Origin: JBOCEF01 sp050586345
GTDB lineage: Bacteria > Pseudomonadota > Alphaproteobacteria > Rhodobacterales > Rhodobacteraceae
NCBI RefSeq assembly: GCF_050586345.1
Contig: NZ_JBOCEF010000007.1
Span: 62,001 to 126,000, forward strand
Direction of reading: 5' to 3'
Length of the DNA stretch: 64,000 nt
In this document: positions 9,196-16,293 of the stretch, piece by piece
How the letters are laid out: each line of letters starts with the position of its first letter
Position numbering within the stretch: position 1 is the first letter of the stretch
Program-made: the position numbers and the translations under genes
Notes under the pieces: generated by a model
The model's database searches: none
Seen by the model: only the letters and a program-made list of their open reading frames with translations
Told to the model about the DNA's origin: nothing

Positions 9196-9359
9196 GAGCT
9201 TGGGCTCCCTGTCGTGTTGGGCGGCGCCGGAACGACGCCTGCCTTGGTGGCGGATGCGGTCTGCTCCGGCCCCGTTCCATGCGGAACGGGTCGGGCCCGG
9301 TCGCAGGGCGGCCTGCGCCGCCTGCGCCGGGGGGCCGCGTGTCCCCCGGATCACCGAAA

Positions 9360-9388
9360 TTTGTGGGCGTGGCGGAACGGGTTGTCAA
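9360..9388 (-). promoter_or_regulatory. Possible livK promoter
   Basis: On the minus strand TTGACA (9388-9383) is a perfect -35 hexamer. At 17 bases spacing the -10 would be CACAAA, a weak match. This leaves a 5' leader of about 160 bases before livK. The remainder of 9196-9516 holds no gene, only a tandem repeat at 9434-9497. Confidence 0.3.
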
Positions 9389-9433
9389 TCGTCGCCGGTC
9401 GGGGTGACGCAGCGGCGCCCCGGGGCCGGTCGC

Positions 9434-9497
9434 GCGGCGGCGCGCCGGGTGAGCGTGCGGCGGCGCGCCGGGGGAGCATGCGGCGGCGCGGGAGCGC
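9434..9497. repeat. 23-bp tandem repeat, 2.7 copies
   Basis: Two full copies (9434-9456 and 9457-9479) differ at two or three positions, and a shorter third copy follows (9480-9497). Each begins GCGGCGGCGCGCCGGG and contains the self-complementary core GGCGCGCC. The array lies just past the end of the MDR-like gene and upstream of livK. Confidence 0.6.
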
Positions 9498-9516
9498 GCG
9501 GCGAGGCGCCCGCGCG

Positions 9517-10683
9517 TCAGTCCGCGCGGCGGCGGCGGCCGAGCGCCCTGCCCGCCAGCCCGCCGCTCCTGGCCTGCCGCTTCGACGCAGCGGGTGTCTC
9601 GGCGGCGGCGGGCGCAGCGGCGGCGGGCGCGGCGGCGGCGGCCCAGGTCAGCAGCAGCGGCCCCGGCGCGCCCTTGAGCCGCGCGGGGGCCTCGGCCGCG
9701 TCGGCGGCATCCAGCGTCTCCAGCAGCGCCGCCGCGCCCTCGGCCCGGCCCGCGCGCAGCAGGGCCGCGGCGCGCGACAGGTCCGGCGCCGGGCGCGCCG
9801 CGCCCACCGCGCGCAGCTCCCGCTCGGCCAGCAGGCCCAGCGGCCCGGCGGCCGAGCCGCCCGCGGCCGCCAGCACCAGCGTGCCGCCGGGGGCGAGCGC
9901 CGCGGCGGCGACATGCAAGGCCCCCGCGGCGCCCGAAACGTCGATGCACAGGGTGAAGGGCTCGCCCGCCTCCAGCGCCTCGGCCGCCGCCGCCGGGTCC
10001 CCGGCGTCGATCACCGCGTCGGCGCCCGCGGCCCGCAGCCGGTCCTGCGCCTTGCCGCCCGCGGCCAGCGCCGCGACATGCGCCGCCCCCGCCATGCGCA
10101 GCGCGTGGACGCAGAGCGCCGCCGAGAGGTCCCGCCCGCAGACCAGCGCCCGCGCGCCGAGCGTGGGGCCCGCGGCCTCGAGCGCGTGGAGCGCGGCGGC
10201 GAGGGGGCCGAGCAGCGCCGCCGCCTGCGCCGAGGCGCCCTCGGCCGGGATGCAGAGCGCGGCGGGCGCCACCAGCCCCCGCCCGGGCGGCGTCTTCAGG
10301 TCGGCGGGCGTCGGCAGCCCGGCGCCGACGGGGGCCGCGCAGAAGCCCGGCCGCCCCGCCGCGCAGGACGCGCAGCCCCCGCAGGGCGCGCGGTCCGGCA
10401 GCGCCACGCGCATCCCGCTGCGCAGCCCGAGGCCCTCGGTCTCCTCGCCCAGGGCGATGATCTTCGCCGAGGCCCCGGCCGCGCCCAGCGTCACGCCCGC
10501 GGGCGCGTCCGGGTCGGCCGAGAGCGTCGCGGCCTCGAGCAGCAGCGCCGCCTGCCCCGCCTCGGGCGTCGGCAGCAGCCGCAGCGCCCCCTCGGCCAGC
10601 GCGCCTTCCGCCGCCGCCACGCTCGCCCCCGGGCCGAGATCCTCGAGCGCGGCGGGGCGGGCGCGGCCTTTGGGTGCGGACAT
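9517..10683 (-). CDS. Degenerate zinc-type alcohol dehydrogenase (MDR) superfamily protein
   Basis: A 388-residue, alanine-rich protein. The structural-zinc lobe of medium-chain dehydrogenases is intact: C101, C104, C107 and C115 in CGGCASC...GFC. Catalytic-zinc ligands appear absent. The expected GHE segment reads GAAG (residues 68-71), and no N-terminal catalytic Cys is visible. The nucleotide-binding glycine motif is also poor (VCGRDLSAALC). The C-terminal 30 residues are an Ala/Pro tail ending in a basic stretch. The start at 10683 (MSAPKGRARP) has GGAG about 10 bases upstream. It is divergent from the persulfide dioxygenase gene and shares its control region. Probably not an active alcohol dehydrogenase; function unknown. 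Confidence 0.7.
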   Translation of the reverse strand: MSAPKGRARPAALEDLGPGASVAAAEGALAEGALRLLPTPEAGQAALLLEAATLSADPDAPAGVTLGAAGASAKIIALGEETEGLGLRSGMRVALPDRAPCGGCASCAAGRPGFCAAPVGAGLPTPADLKTPPGRGLVAPAALCIPAEGASAQAAALLGPLAAALHALEAAGPTLGARALVCGRDLSAALCVHALRMAGAAHVAALAAGGKAQDRLRAAGADAVIDAGDPAAAAEALEAGEPFTLCIDVSGAAGALHVAAAALAPGGTLVLAAAGGSAAGPLGLLAERELRAVGAARPAPDLSRAAALLRAGRAEGAAALLETLDAADAAEAPARLKGAPGPLLLTWAAAAAPAAAAPAAAETPAASKRQARSGGLAGRALGRRRRAD

Positions 10684-10882
10684 GGCGGGTACACTCCATC
10701 TTAGGTTGTGTATCGAACGATGCGCGCCCATCCGGGGCCATGTCAACGACGCCCTGCCCGGGGCGCGTGCATGATGGGCGCAGGCGCGCGCGTCCCGGCG
10801 GCCCGGGCGGGCGGGCGCCGGCGTCCGCGTTCGCCCCTGGAGGGTGCGGCCGAACGCCCGCCTGAAACGCGGTGAAGAAAAC

Positions 10883-10902
10883 GCATTCCAAGATTGAAAT
10901 GT
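10883..10902 (+). promoter_or_regulatory. Candidate persulfide-responsive operator (ATTC-N8-AAAT)
   Basis: GCATTC (10883-10888), eight bases, then AAATGT (10897-10902). It differs by one base per arm from the perfect ACATTC-N8-GAATGT element at 16254-16273. The form resembles the ATTC-N8-GAAT site that I recall for the SqrR/BigR persulfide repressors. It lies in the 304-base gap between two divergent genes, 85 bases before the persulfide dioxygenase start. A further GAATGC at 10932-10937 mirrors the GCATTC. Confidence 0.55.
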
Positions 10903-10924
10903 GTAATTCCACATCGTATATACG
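10899..10924 (+). promoter_or_regulatory. Overlapping dyad elements in the divergent control region
   Basis: ATGTG-N6-CACAT occupies 10899-10914 and is followed directly by the perfect palindrome CGTATATACG (10915-10924). Together with the ATTC element they make the AT-richest stretch of the gap. They may be a promoter/operator cluster for one or both divergent genes. No exact -35/-10 pair can be assigned. Confidence 0.4.
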
Positions 10925-10987
10925 TGCAAACGAATGCAGCGCGCCCCTTCCGGGAAAGGGACGGCGCGCCCCCTGAGGAGACGGATG

Positions 10988-11863
10988 ATGACCGACCTGC
11001 AGCGCCCCGAAGTGACCCCCTTCTTCGACGATGCGACCAACACCATCACCTTCGTGGTCAAGGACCCGGCGTCCAACGCCTGCGCGGTGATCGACTCGGT
11101 GCTCGACTTCGACTACGCCGCCGGCCGCACCAAGACCGAGAGCGCGGACGCGGTCATCAAGTACGTCAGGGAGAACGGGCTCGAGGTGCAGTGGATCCTC
11201 GAGAGCCACGTGCATGCCGACCACCTCTCGGCCGCGCCCTACATCCAGCAGGAGCTGGGCGGCAAGATCGGCATCGGCGACCAGATCACCGTGGTGCAGA
11301 ACGTGTTCGGCAAGGTGTTCAACGCCGGGACCGAGTTCGAGCGCGACGGCTCGCAGTTCGACCAGCTGTTCAAGGAGCAGGACCGCTTCGAGATCGGCGG
11401 TCTGACCGGCTTCGTGCTGCACACCCCGGGCCACACCCCGGCCTGCCTGACCTACGTGATCGGCGACGCGGCCTTCTGCGGCGACACCATGTTCATGCCC
11501 GATTTCGGCACCGCGCGCTGCGACTTCCCCGGCGGCTCGGCCGAGACGCTCTACGAGTCGATCCAGAAGATCCTGTCGCTGCCGGACGAGACCCGGATCT
11601 TCGTCGGCCATGACTACAAGGCCCCCGGCCGGGACGAGTACGCGTGGGAGACCACGGTGGCCGAGCAGAAGGCGGCGAACATCCATGTCGGCCAGGGCCA
11701 TGACAAGGACGACTTCGTCAAGATGCGCACCGAGCGGGACGCCAAGCTCGACATGCCCAAGCTGATCATCCCGTCGCTGCAGGTGAACATGCGCGCGGGC
11801 CAGATGCCCCCGGCCGAGGATGACGGCAACGTCTACTTCAAGGTGCCCGTCAACAAGCTCTGA
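10988..11863 (+). CDS. Persulfide dioxygenase-type metallo-beta-lactamase-fold protein (ETHE1/Blh-like)
   Basis: A 291-residue MBL-fold enzyme that would oxidise glutathione persulfide to sulfite with O2 at a mononuclear iron. Metal motif SHVHADH places His74, His76, Asp78 and His79; further ligands are His149 in HTPGHTPA, Asp166 in FCGDTMF and His208 in VGHDYK. The insert near residues 255-270 and its length match the proteobacterial Blh catalytic half. ATG 10988 is chosen because GAGGAG is 7 bases upstream; ATG 10985 also fits. It is first in a plus-strand group with the SQR fusion, SulP and DUF2892 genes, which indicates sulfide oxidation or detoxification. Here it lacks the DUF442 domain that is fused to it in canonical Blh proteins. 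Confidence 0.88.
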   Translation: MTDLQRPEVTPFFDDATNTITFVVKDPASNACAVIDSVLDFDYAAGRTKTESADAVIKYVRENGLEVQWILESHVHADHLSAAPYIQQELGGKIGIGDQITVVQNVFGKVFNAGTEFERDGSQFDQLFKEQDRFEIGGLTGFVLHTPGHTPACLTYVIGDAAFCGDTMFMPDFGTARCDFPGGSAETLYESIQKILSLPDETRIFVGHDYKAPGRDEYAWETTVAEQKAANIHVGQGHDKDDFVKMRTERDAKLDMPKLIIPSLQVNMRAGQMPPAEDDGNVYFKVPVNKL

Positions 11864-11998
11864 CGCCCCCTGACGCTGATCCGGCGCGGGCGGGAGAGGC
11901 AAGCCCCGCCCCGCCGCCAGACCCAGAGGCCCCCGCGGACGCGCCGCAGATCCCGGGGGCCGCGCATCCAGGCCACGCCGCGGCGCGGGAGGACCCAC

Positions 11999-13741
11999 AT
12001 GGACATTCGCCAGATTTCGCCCGAGATCTCGGTCTCGCCCCAGATCACGGCCCAGGACGTCGGCGCCGCCGCCGCCCGCGGCTTCCGCTCGATCATCTGC
12101 AACCGGCCCGAGGGCGAAAGCTCCGACCAGCCGGCGACCGCAGAGATCCAGACCGCGGCGCTGGCGCATGGCATGGCCTTCCGGCACATCCCGGCCGTCT
12201 CGGGCCAGGTGACTGATGGCGACGCCGAGGCGTTCGGCGACGCGCTGGCGGAGCTGCCCGGCCCGGTGCTGGCCTATTGCCGCTCGGGCATGCGCTCGAC
12301 CACCATGTGGGCGCTGTCGAAGGCGCCGAAGCTCTCCGCCGACGCCATCCTCGCCGCCGCCGGGAACGCCGGGTTCGACCTGTCGGGCATGCGCCCGCGG
12401 CTCGAGGCCATGGCGGATGCGTCCAACGTCGTCTCGCCCGCCGCGTTCTCCGAGCGCGCCACCCGCAAGCACCGGGTGGTGATCGTCGGCGGCGGCGCCG
12501 CGGGCATCTCCACCGCCGCCTCGCTGCTGGCGCGCCGTCCGGGCATGGACATCGCCATCATCGAGCCGCGCGACACCCATTACTACCAGCCCGGCTGGAC
12601 CCTGGTCGGCGGCGGCGTGTTCAACCGCGCCGAGACCGCGCGCCCGATGGCGGACGTGATGCCGAAGGGCGTCACCTGGATCCGCGCCGCGGTGGCGGCG
12701 TTCGAGCCGGAGATGAGCCAGGTCGTGCTCGAGGACGGCGAGAAGATCGCCTACTCGGCCCTCGTGGTGGCCCCGGGGCTGAAGCTCAACTGGGACGGCG
12801 TGAAGGGCCTGCGCGAGACGCTGGGCAAGAACGGCGTCACCTCGAACTACATGTTCGACATGGCGCCCTATACCTGGGAGCTGGTGCAGAGCCTGAAATC
12901 GGGCAAGGCGATCTTCACCCAGCCGCCGATGCCGATCAAATGCGCGGGCGCGCCGCAGAAGGCGATGTACCTGTCGGCGGATCACTGGAAGCAGACGAAG
13001 CGCCTGAAGCATATCGACATCGAGTTCTGCAACGCGGGCGGCGCGCTGTTCGGCGTGGCGGACTACGTGCCGGCGCTGCAGCAGTATATCGACCGCTACC
13101 ACGTGGGCCTGAACTTCAACACCACGCTGGTCGAGGTCCGCGGGGCCGAGAAGATCGCGGTGTTCAAGGACGGCGAGGGGAACGAGGTCGAGAAGAGCTT
13201 CGACATGCTCCATGTCTGCCCGCCGCAGACCGCGCCCGACTTCATCCGCACCTCGCCGCTGGCGAACGAGGCGGGCTGGGTCGAGGTGTCGCCCGAAACC
13301 CTCCAGCACACCCGCTATGGCGACATCTTCGGCCTCGGCGACGGCTGCTCGGCGCCCAACGCCAAGACCGCCGCGGCGGTGCGCAAGCAGGCGCCGGTGG
13401 TGGCCGAGAACCTGATCGGGATGCTCGACGGCGCCGGGCCGCGGGCGGTCTATGACGGCTACGGCTCCTGCCCGCTGACGGTGGAGCGCGGCAAGATCGT
13501 GCTGGCCGAGTTCGGCTATGGCGGCAAGATCATCCCGTCGCTGCCGACCTGGATGATCGACGGCAAGAAACCGTCGAAGCTGGCCTGGTTCCTGAAGGAG
13601 AAGATGCTGCCGCCGCTCTACTGGCATGCCATGCTCAAGGGGCGCGAGTGGCTGGCGAAGCCCGAGGTCCTGCCGATGCAGCCCGCCCCCCACGAGGCGC
13701 AGGACGCCTGCGATTTCCAGGAAGCCAGGAAGGCCTCCTGA
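11999..13741 (+). CDS. Rhodanese-like/DUF442 domain fused to sulfide:quinone oxidoreductase
   Basis: A 580-residue two-domain protein. Residues 1 to about 140 are a DUF442 (TIGR01244-type) phosphatase/rhodanese-like domain with active-site loop YCRSGMRST (C94), which fits the rhodanese CRxGxR pattern. From about residue 157 (VVIVGGGAAGIS, FAD dinucleotide fold) to the end it resembles type II sulfide:quinone oxidoreductase. Both redox cysteines can be seen: C315 in PIKCAGAPQKAMYL and C491 in YGSCPLT. It would oxidise sulfide at the membrane, pass electrons to quinone, and transfer the sulfane sulfur; the fused domain may accept it. GGAGGA precedes the ATG. The neighbouring dioxygenase would consume the persulfide. 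The fusion is known in annotations of related bacteria; activity of each domain is inferred. Confidence 0.88.
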   Translation: MDIRQISPEISVSPQITAQDVGAAAARGFRSIICNRPEGESSDQPATAEIQTAALAHGMAFRHIPAVSGQVTDGDAEAFGDALAELPGPVLAYCRSGMRSTTMWALSKAPKLSADAILAAAGNAGFDLSGMRPRLEAMADASNVVSPAAFSERATRKHRVVIVGGGAAGISTAASLLARRPGMDIAIIEPRDTHYYQPGWTLVGGGVFNRAETARPMADVMPKGVTWIRAAVAAFEPEMSQVVLEDGEKIAYSALVVAPGLKLNWDGVKGLRETLGKNGVTSNYMFDMAPYTWELVQSLKSGKAIFTQPPMPIKCAGAPQKAMYLSADHWKQTKRLKHIDIEFCNAGGALFGVADYVPALQQYIDRYHVGLNFNTTLVEVRGAEKIAVFKDGEGNEVEKSFDMLHVCPPQTAPDFIRTSPLANEAGWVEVSPETLQHTRYGDIFGLGDGCSAPNAKTAAAVRKQAPVVAENLIGMLDGAGPRAVYDGYGSCPLTVERGKIVLAEFGYGGKIIPSLPTWMIDGKKPSKLAWFLKEKMLPPLYWHAMLKGREWLAKPEVLPMQPAPHEAQDACDFQEARKAS

Positions 13742-13756
13742 TCCGCGGACCTTCTT

Positions 13757-13791
13757 CCCCCCTCCCTTCGCTGCGCCCTGGAGGAGGGGGG
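13757..13791 (+). terminator. Stem-loop after the SQR fusion gene
   Basis: CCCCCCTCC (13757-13765) pairs with GGAGGGGGG (13783-13791) across a 17-base loop, 16 bases after the stop. Only two T residues follow, so it is at best a weak terminator. Confidence 0.4.
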
Positions 13792-13819
13792 TTGAAGCCA
13801 GGCGAGGCCGTCCCGACCG

Positions 13820-13948
13820 GGCGGCCTCGCCGCCCAGTTTGAAGACCGGCGGCCGCGCCGCCCAGTTTGAAGACCGGCGGCCTGGCCGCCCAGTTTGCAA
13901 ACCGGCGGCCTGGCCGCTCAAGTTGCAGACCGGCGGCCGCGCCGCCCG
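13820..13948. repeat. 28-bp tandem palindromic repeat, four copies plus a partial
   Basis: Units start at 13820, 13848, 13876 and 13904, with a truncated one at 13932. Each has a self-complementary half GGCGGCC-NN-GCCGCC, followed by a variable AGTTTGAAGACC-like half. Units 1 and 2 differ by about one base, and unit 4 is the most diverged. Unit length is not a multiple of three and no gene crosses the array. It occupies most of the 379-base gap between the SQR fusion and the SulP gene; the rest of that gap has only the stem-loop at 13757. Confidence 0.85.
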
Positions 13949-14120
13949 ACCAGGCGGCTGGCGCGCGCGCCGCCCGCACCGGGGCCCTGCCCCAGCCTTC
14001 GCGGCGCGAGATGTGCGCCGCCCGATGTCACCGACGCCCCGCGCGGCCTGAAGGCCCCGCCCGGCGTCCGGGACGACGCCCTGCGCGCCGCCCCCGCCCG
14101 CCCAGGAGACCGAGCCCGAC

Positions 14121-15881
14121 ATGGCCCTGACCCGCTACCTGCCGATCCTCGACTGGGGACGCCGTTACGACAAGGAAACCGCCACCTCCGACCTGGTGGC
14201 GGCGGTGATCGTGACGATCATGCTGATCCCCCAGTCGCTCGCCTATGCCCTGCTGGCGGGGCTGCCGCCCGAGGTCGGGCTCTACGCCTCCATCGCGCCG
14301 CTGGTGTTCTACGGCATCTTCGGCACCTCGCGGGCGCTGGCCGTGGGGCCGGTGGCGGTGGTGTCGCTGATGACCGCCGCGGCGGTCGGCGAGGTCGCGA
14401 GCCAGGGGACGCCCGAGTATTACGGCGCCGCCATCGCGCTGGCGCTGCTCTCGGGGCTGATGCTGACGGCGATGGGGCTTCTGCGGCTGGGGTTCCTGGC
14501 GAATTTCCTCTCGCACCCGGTGATTTCGGGCTTCATCACCGCGTCGGGCATCATCATCGCGACGAGCCAGCTCAAGCACATCCTTGGCGTCAGCGCCTCG
14601 GGGCACAACCTGTGGGACCTCGCGGGCGCGCTGATCGCGGCGCTGCCCGAGGCGAACCTGCCGACCATCATCATCGGCGTCTCGGCCACCGCCTTCCTGT
14701 TCTGGTCGCGCAAGTCGCTGAAACCGCTGCTGCTGGCGAAGGGGCTCAAGCCCATGCTGGCGGACATCCTCGCCAAGGCCGGGCCGGTGGCGGCCGTCGC
14801 CGTGACCACGCTGGCGACCTGGATCTTCGGGCTGGACGATGCCGGCGTGAAGACCGTCGGCGAGGTGCCGCAGGGCCTGCCGGGCATCGCCATGCCGCCC
14901 GTGGATCTCGACCTCTGGGGCTCGCTCGCCGTCTCGGCGCTGCTGATCTCGGTGGTGGGCTTCGTCGAGTCCGTCTCGGTGGCGCAGACGCTGGCGGCCA
15001 AGAAGCGCCAGCGGATCATCCCGGACCAGGAGCTGATCGGGCTGGGCGCCTCCAACATCGGCTCGGCCTTCACCGGCGGCTACCCGGTCACGGGCGGCTT
15101 CGCGCGCTCGGTGGTGAATTTCGACGCAGGCGCGGCGACTCCGGCGGCGGGCATCTTCACCGCCGTGGGCATCGCGCTGGCGACGCTGCTGCTGACGCCG
15201 CTGCTGTTCTTCCTTCCGCAGGCGACGCTGGCCGCGACCATCGTCGTGGCGGTGCTGAGCCTCGTCGACCTCGGCTCGCTCAAGCGCACCTGGACCTTCT
15301 CGCGCACCGATTTCTCGGCCCAGGCGGCGACCATCCTGCTCACCCTCGGCTTCGGGGTCGAGGCGGGGATCATCGCGGGCGTCGGCCTGTCGATCTTCCT
15401 GCACCTCTACCACACCTCCAAGCCCCACTGCGCCGTGGTCGGCCAGGTGCCGGGGACCGAGCATTTCCGCAACATCGCCCGCCACCAGGTCGTCACCTGC
15501 GACGAGATCTTCTCGATCCGCATCGACGAGGCGCTCTACTTCCCCAACGCGCGGTTCCTCGAGGACCGGATCTCGGACGAGGTCGCGGCGAACCGGAAGA
15601 TCAAGCACGTGATCCTGATGGCCCCGGCGGTGAACGCCATCGACGCCTCGGCGCTCGAGAGCCTCGAGGCGATCAACCACCGCCTGAAGGATGGCGGCGT
15701 GACCTTCCACCTGTCGGAGGTGAAGGGCCCGGTGATGGACCGCCTCAAGCGCTCGCATTTCCTCGAGGAGCTGACGGGCAAGGTGTTCCTGACCCAGTTC
15801 GACGCCATCCACGCCTTGAATCCGGAACTGGCCGAGCGCACGCTGAGGGCGGAGCGGACGACCATGTCCCCGGCCGCCTGA
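14121..15881 (+). CDS. SulP-family anion transporter with STAS domain
   Basis: A 586-residue SLC26/SulP transporter. The N-terminal membrane domain has the family signature starting IPQSLAYALLAGLPPEVGLYAS near residue 36, followed by about 12 hydrophobic segments. A cytoplasmic STAS domain occupies roughly residues 440-560 (VILMAPAVNAIDASALESL). It likely exchanges sulfate, bicarbonate or another anion; substrate cannot be read from sequence. Co-orientation with the dioxygenase and SQR genes suggests export or uptake of sulfate or sulfite from sulfide oxidation, which is inference. A 379-base repeat-bearing gap separates it from the SQR gene. Confidence 0.9.
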   Translation: MALTRYLPILDWGRRYDKETATSDLVAAVIVTIMLIPQSLAYALLAGLPPEVGLYASIAPLVFYGIFGTSRALAVGPVAVVSLMTAAAVGEVASQGTPEYYGAAIALALLSGLMLTAMGLLRLGFLANFLSHPVISGFITASGIIIATSQLKHILGVSASGHNLWDLAGALIAALPEANLPTIIIGVSATAFLFWSRKSLKPLLLAKGLKPMLADILAKAGPVAAVAVTTLATWIFGLDDAGVKTVGEVPQGLPGIAMPPVDLDLWGSLAVSALLISVVGFVESVSVAQTLAAKKRQRIIPDQELIGLGASNIGSAFTGGYPVTGGFARSVVNFDAGAATPAAGIFTAVGIALATLLLTPLLFFLPQATLAATIVVAVLSLVDLGSLKRTWTFSRTDFSAQAATILLTLGFGVEAGIIAGVGLSIFLHLYHTSKPHCAVVGQVPGTEHFRNIARHQVVTCDEIFSIRIDEALYFPNARFLEDRISDEVAANRKIKHVILMAPAVNAIDASALESLEAINHRLKDGGVTFHLSEVKGPVMDRLKRSHFLEELTGKVFLTQFDAIHALNPELAERTLRAERTTMSPAA

Positions 15882-15935
15882 GATCCACCCACGCGCAGGG
15901 GCCGCACCTGCCCGGCGCAACACAGGAGACGTCCG

Positions 15936-16130
15936 ATGACCTTCACGAAGAACATGGGCAAGATCGACCGCGCCATCCGCATGGTCGTGGGCCTGGCGCT
16001 GATGCTGATGGCGGCGCTGCAGATCATCCCCGGCTGGGGCTGGATCGGCGTCATCTTCGTCGCCACCTCGTTCCTGAGCTTCTGCCCGCTCTATACCGTG
16101 CTGGGCTTCAAGACCTGCTCGGACTGCTGA
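15936..16130 (+). CDS. DUF2892 (YgaP-type) small inner-membrane protein
   Basis: 64 residues. An N-terminal KNMGKIDRAIRM amphipathic stretch is followed by two hydrophobic helices (about residues 17-31 and 33-52), with cysteines in SFCPLY and TCSDC near the end. This matches DUF2892, the membrane part of the rhodanese YgaP, and such proteins often accompany sulfide oxidation genes. ACAGGAGACG is 6-10 bases before the ATG. It follows the SulP gene by 54 bases and is probably its operon partner. Confidence 0.85.
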   Translation: MTFTKNMGKIDRAIRMVVGLALMLMAALQIIPGWGWIGVIFVATSFLSFCPLYTVLGFKTCSDC

Positions 16131-16154
16131 GGCGGCCCGGACGGGGATGAAAGG

Positions 16155-16182
16155 GGGGCGCGGCCTGGATGGGCCGCGCCCC
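16155..16182 (+). terminator. Stem-loop after the DUF2892 gene
   Basis: GGGGCGCGGCC (16155-16165) and GGCCGCGCCCC (16172-16182) form an 11-bp stem with a 6-base loop followed by TTCT. It closes the plus-strand sulfur operon. Confidence 0.6.
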
Positions 16183-16253
16183 TTCTGCGTGCGCGGCGCC
16201 GGTTCCGGGGCGAAATGATCTCGGTCAAGGCGGGGGGCGCGACTCGGCTCCAT

Positions 16254-16273
16254 ACATTCGTTAATTCGAATGT
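16254..16273 (+). promoter_or_regulatory. Perfect ATTC-N8-GAAT palindromic operator
   Basis: ACATTC (16254-16259), eight bases GTTAATTC, GAATGT (16268-16273): a perfect 6-bp dyad. The core equals the ATTC-N8-GAAT element I recall for the persulfide-sensing repressor SqrR of Rhodobacter. It ends 20 bases before the start of the membrane protein gene, a position suited to repression. A one-mismatch-per-arm copy precedes the persulfide dioxygenase gene at 10883. Confidence 0.65.
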
Positions 16274-16293
16274 TTATGCACATGGAGACCGCC

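Noticed and set aside
9517..10683. Calling the MDR gene a working alcohol dehydrogenase
   Set aside because: Catalytic zinc ligands and the dinucleotide motif are not recognisable, so only superfamily membership is claimed.
8005..10704. An 899-residue open frame on the plus strand over livK and the MDR gene
   Set aside because: It is antisense to two genes with clear families, and its composition is typical of the mirror frame in high-GC DNA.
13820..13948. The 28-bp repeat array as a CRISPR
   Set aside because: The units are directly adjacent with no spacers of 30 or so bases, and no cas genes are near.
8591..14122. A 1843-residue open frame on the minus strand, antisense to the sulfur genes
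   Set aside because: It is a GC-rich shadow frame overlapping several well-supported genes on both strands. Its translation is low-complexity Arg/Ala/Gly with no family motif.
16270..16293. ATG 16270 as the start of the membrane protein gene
   Set aside because: It lies within the palindromic operator and has no ribosome binding site. ATG 16294 has GGAG at proper spacing.
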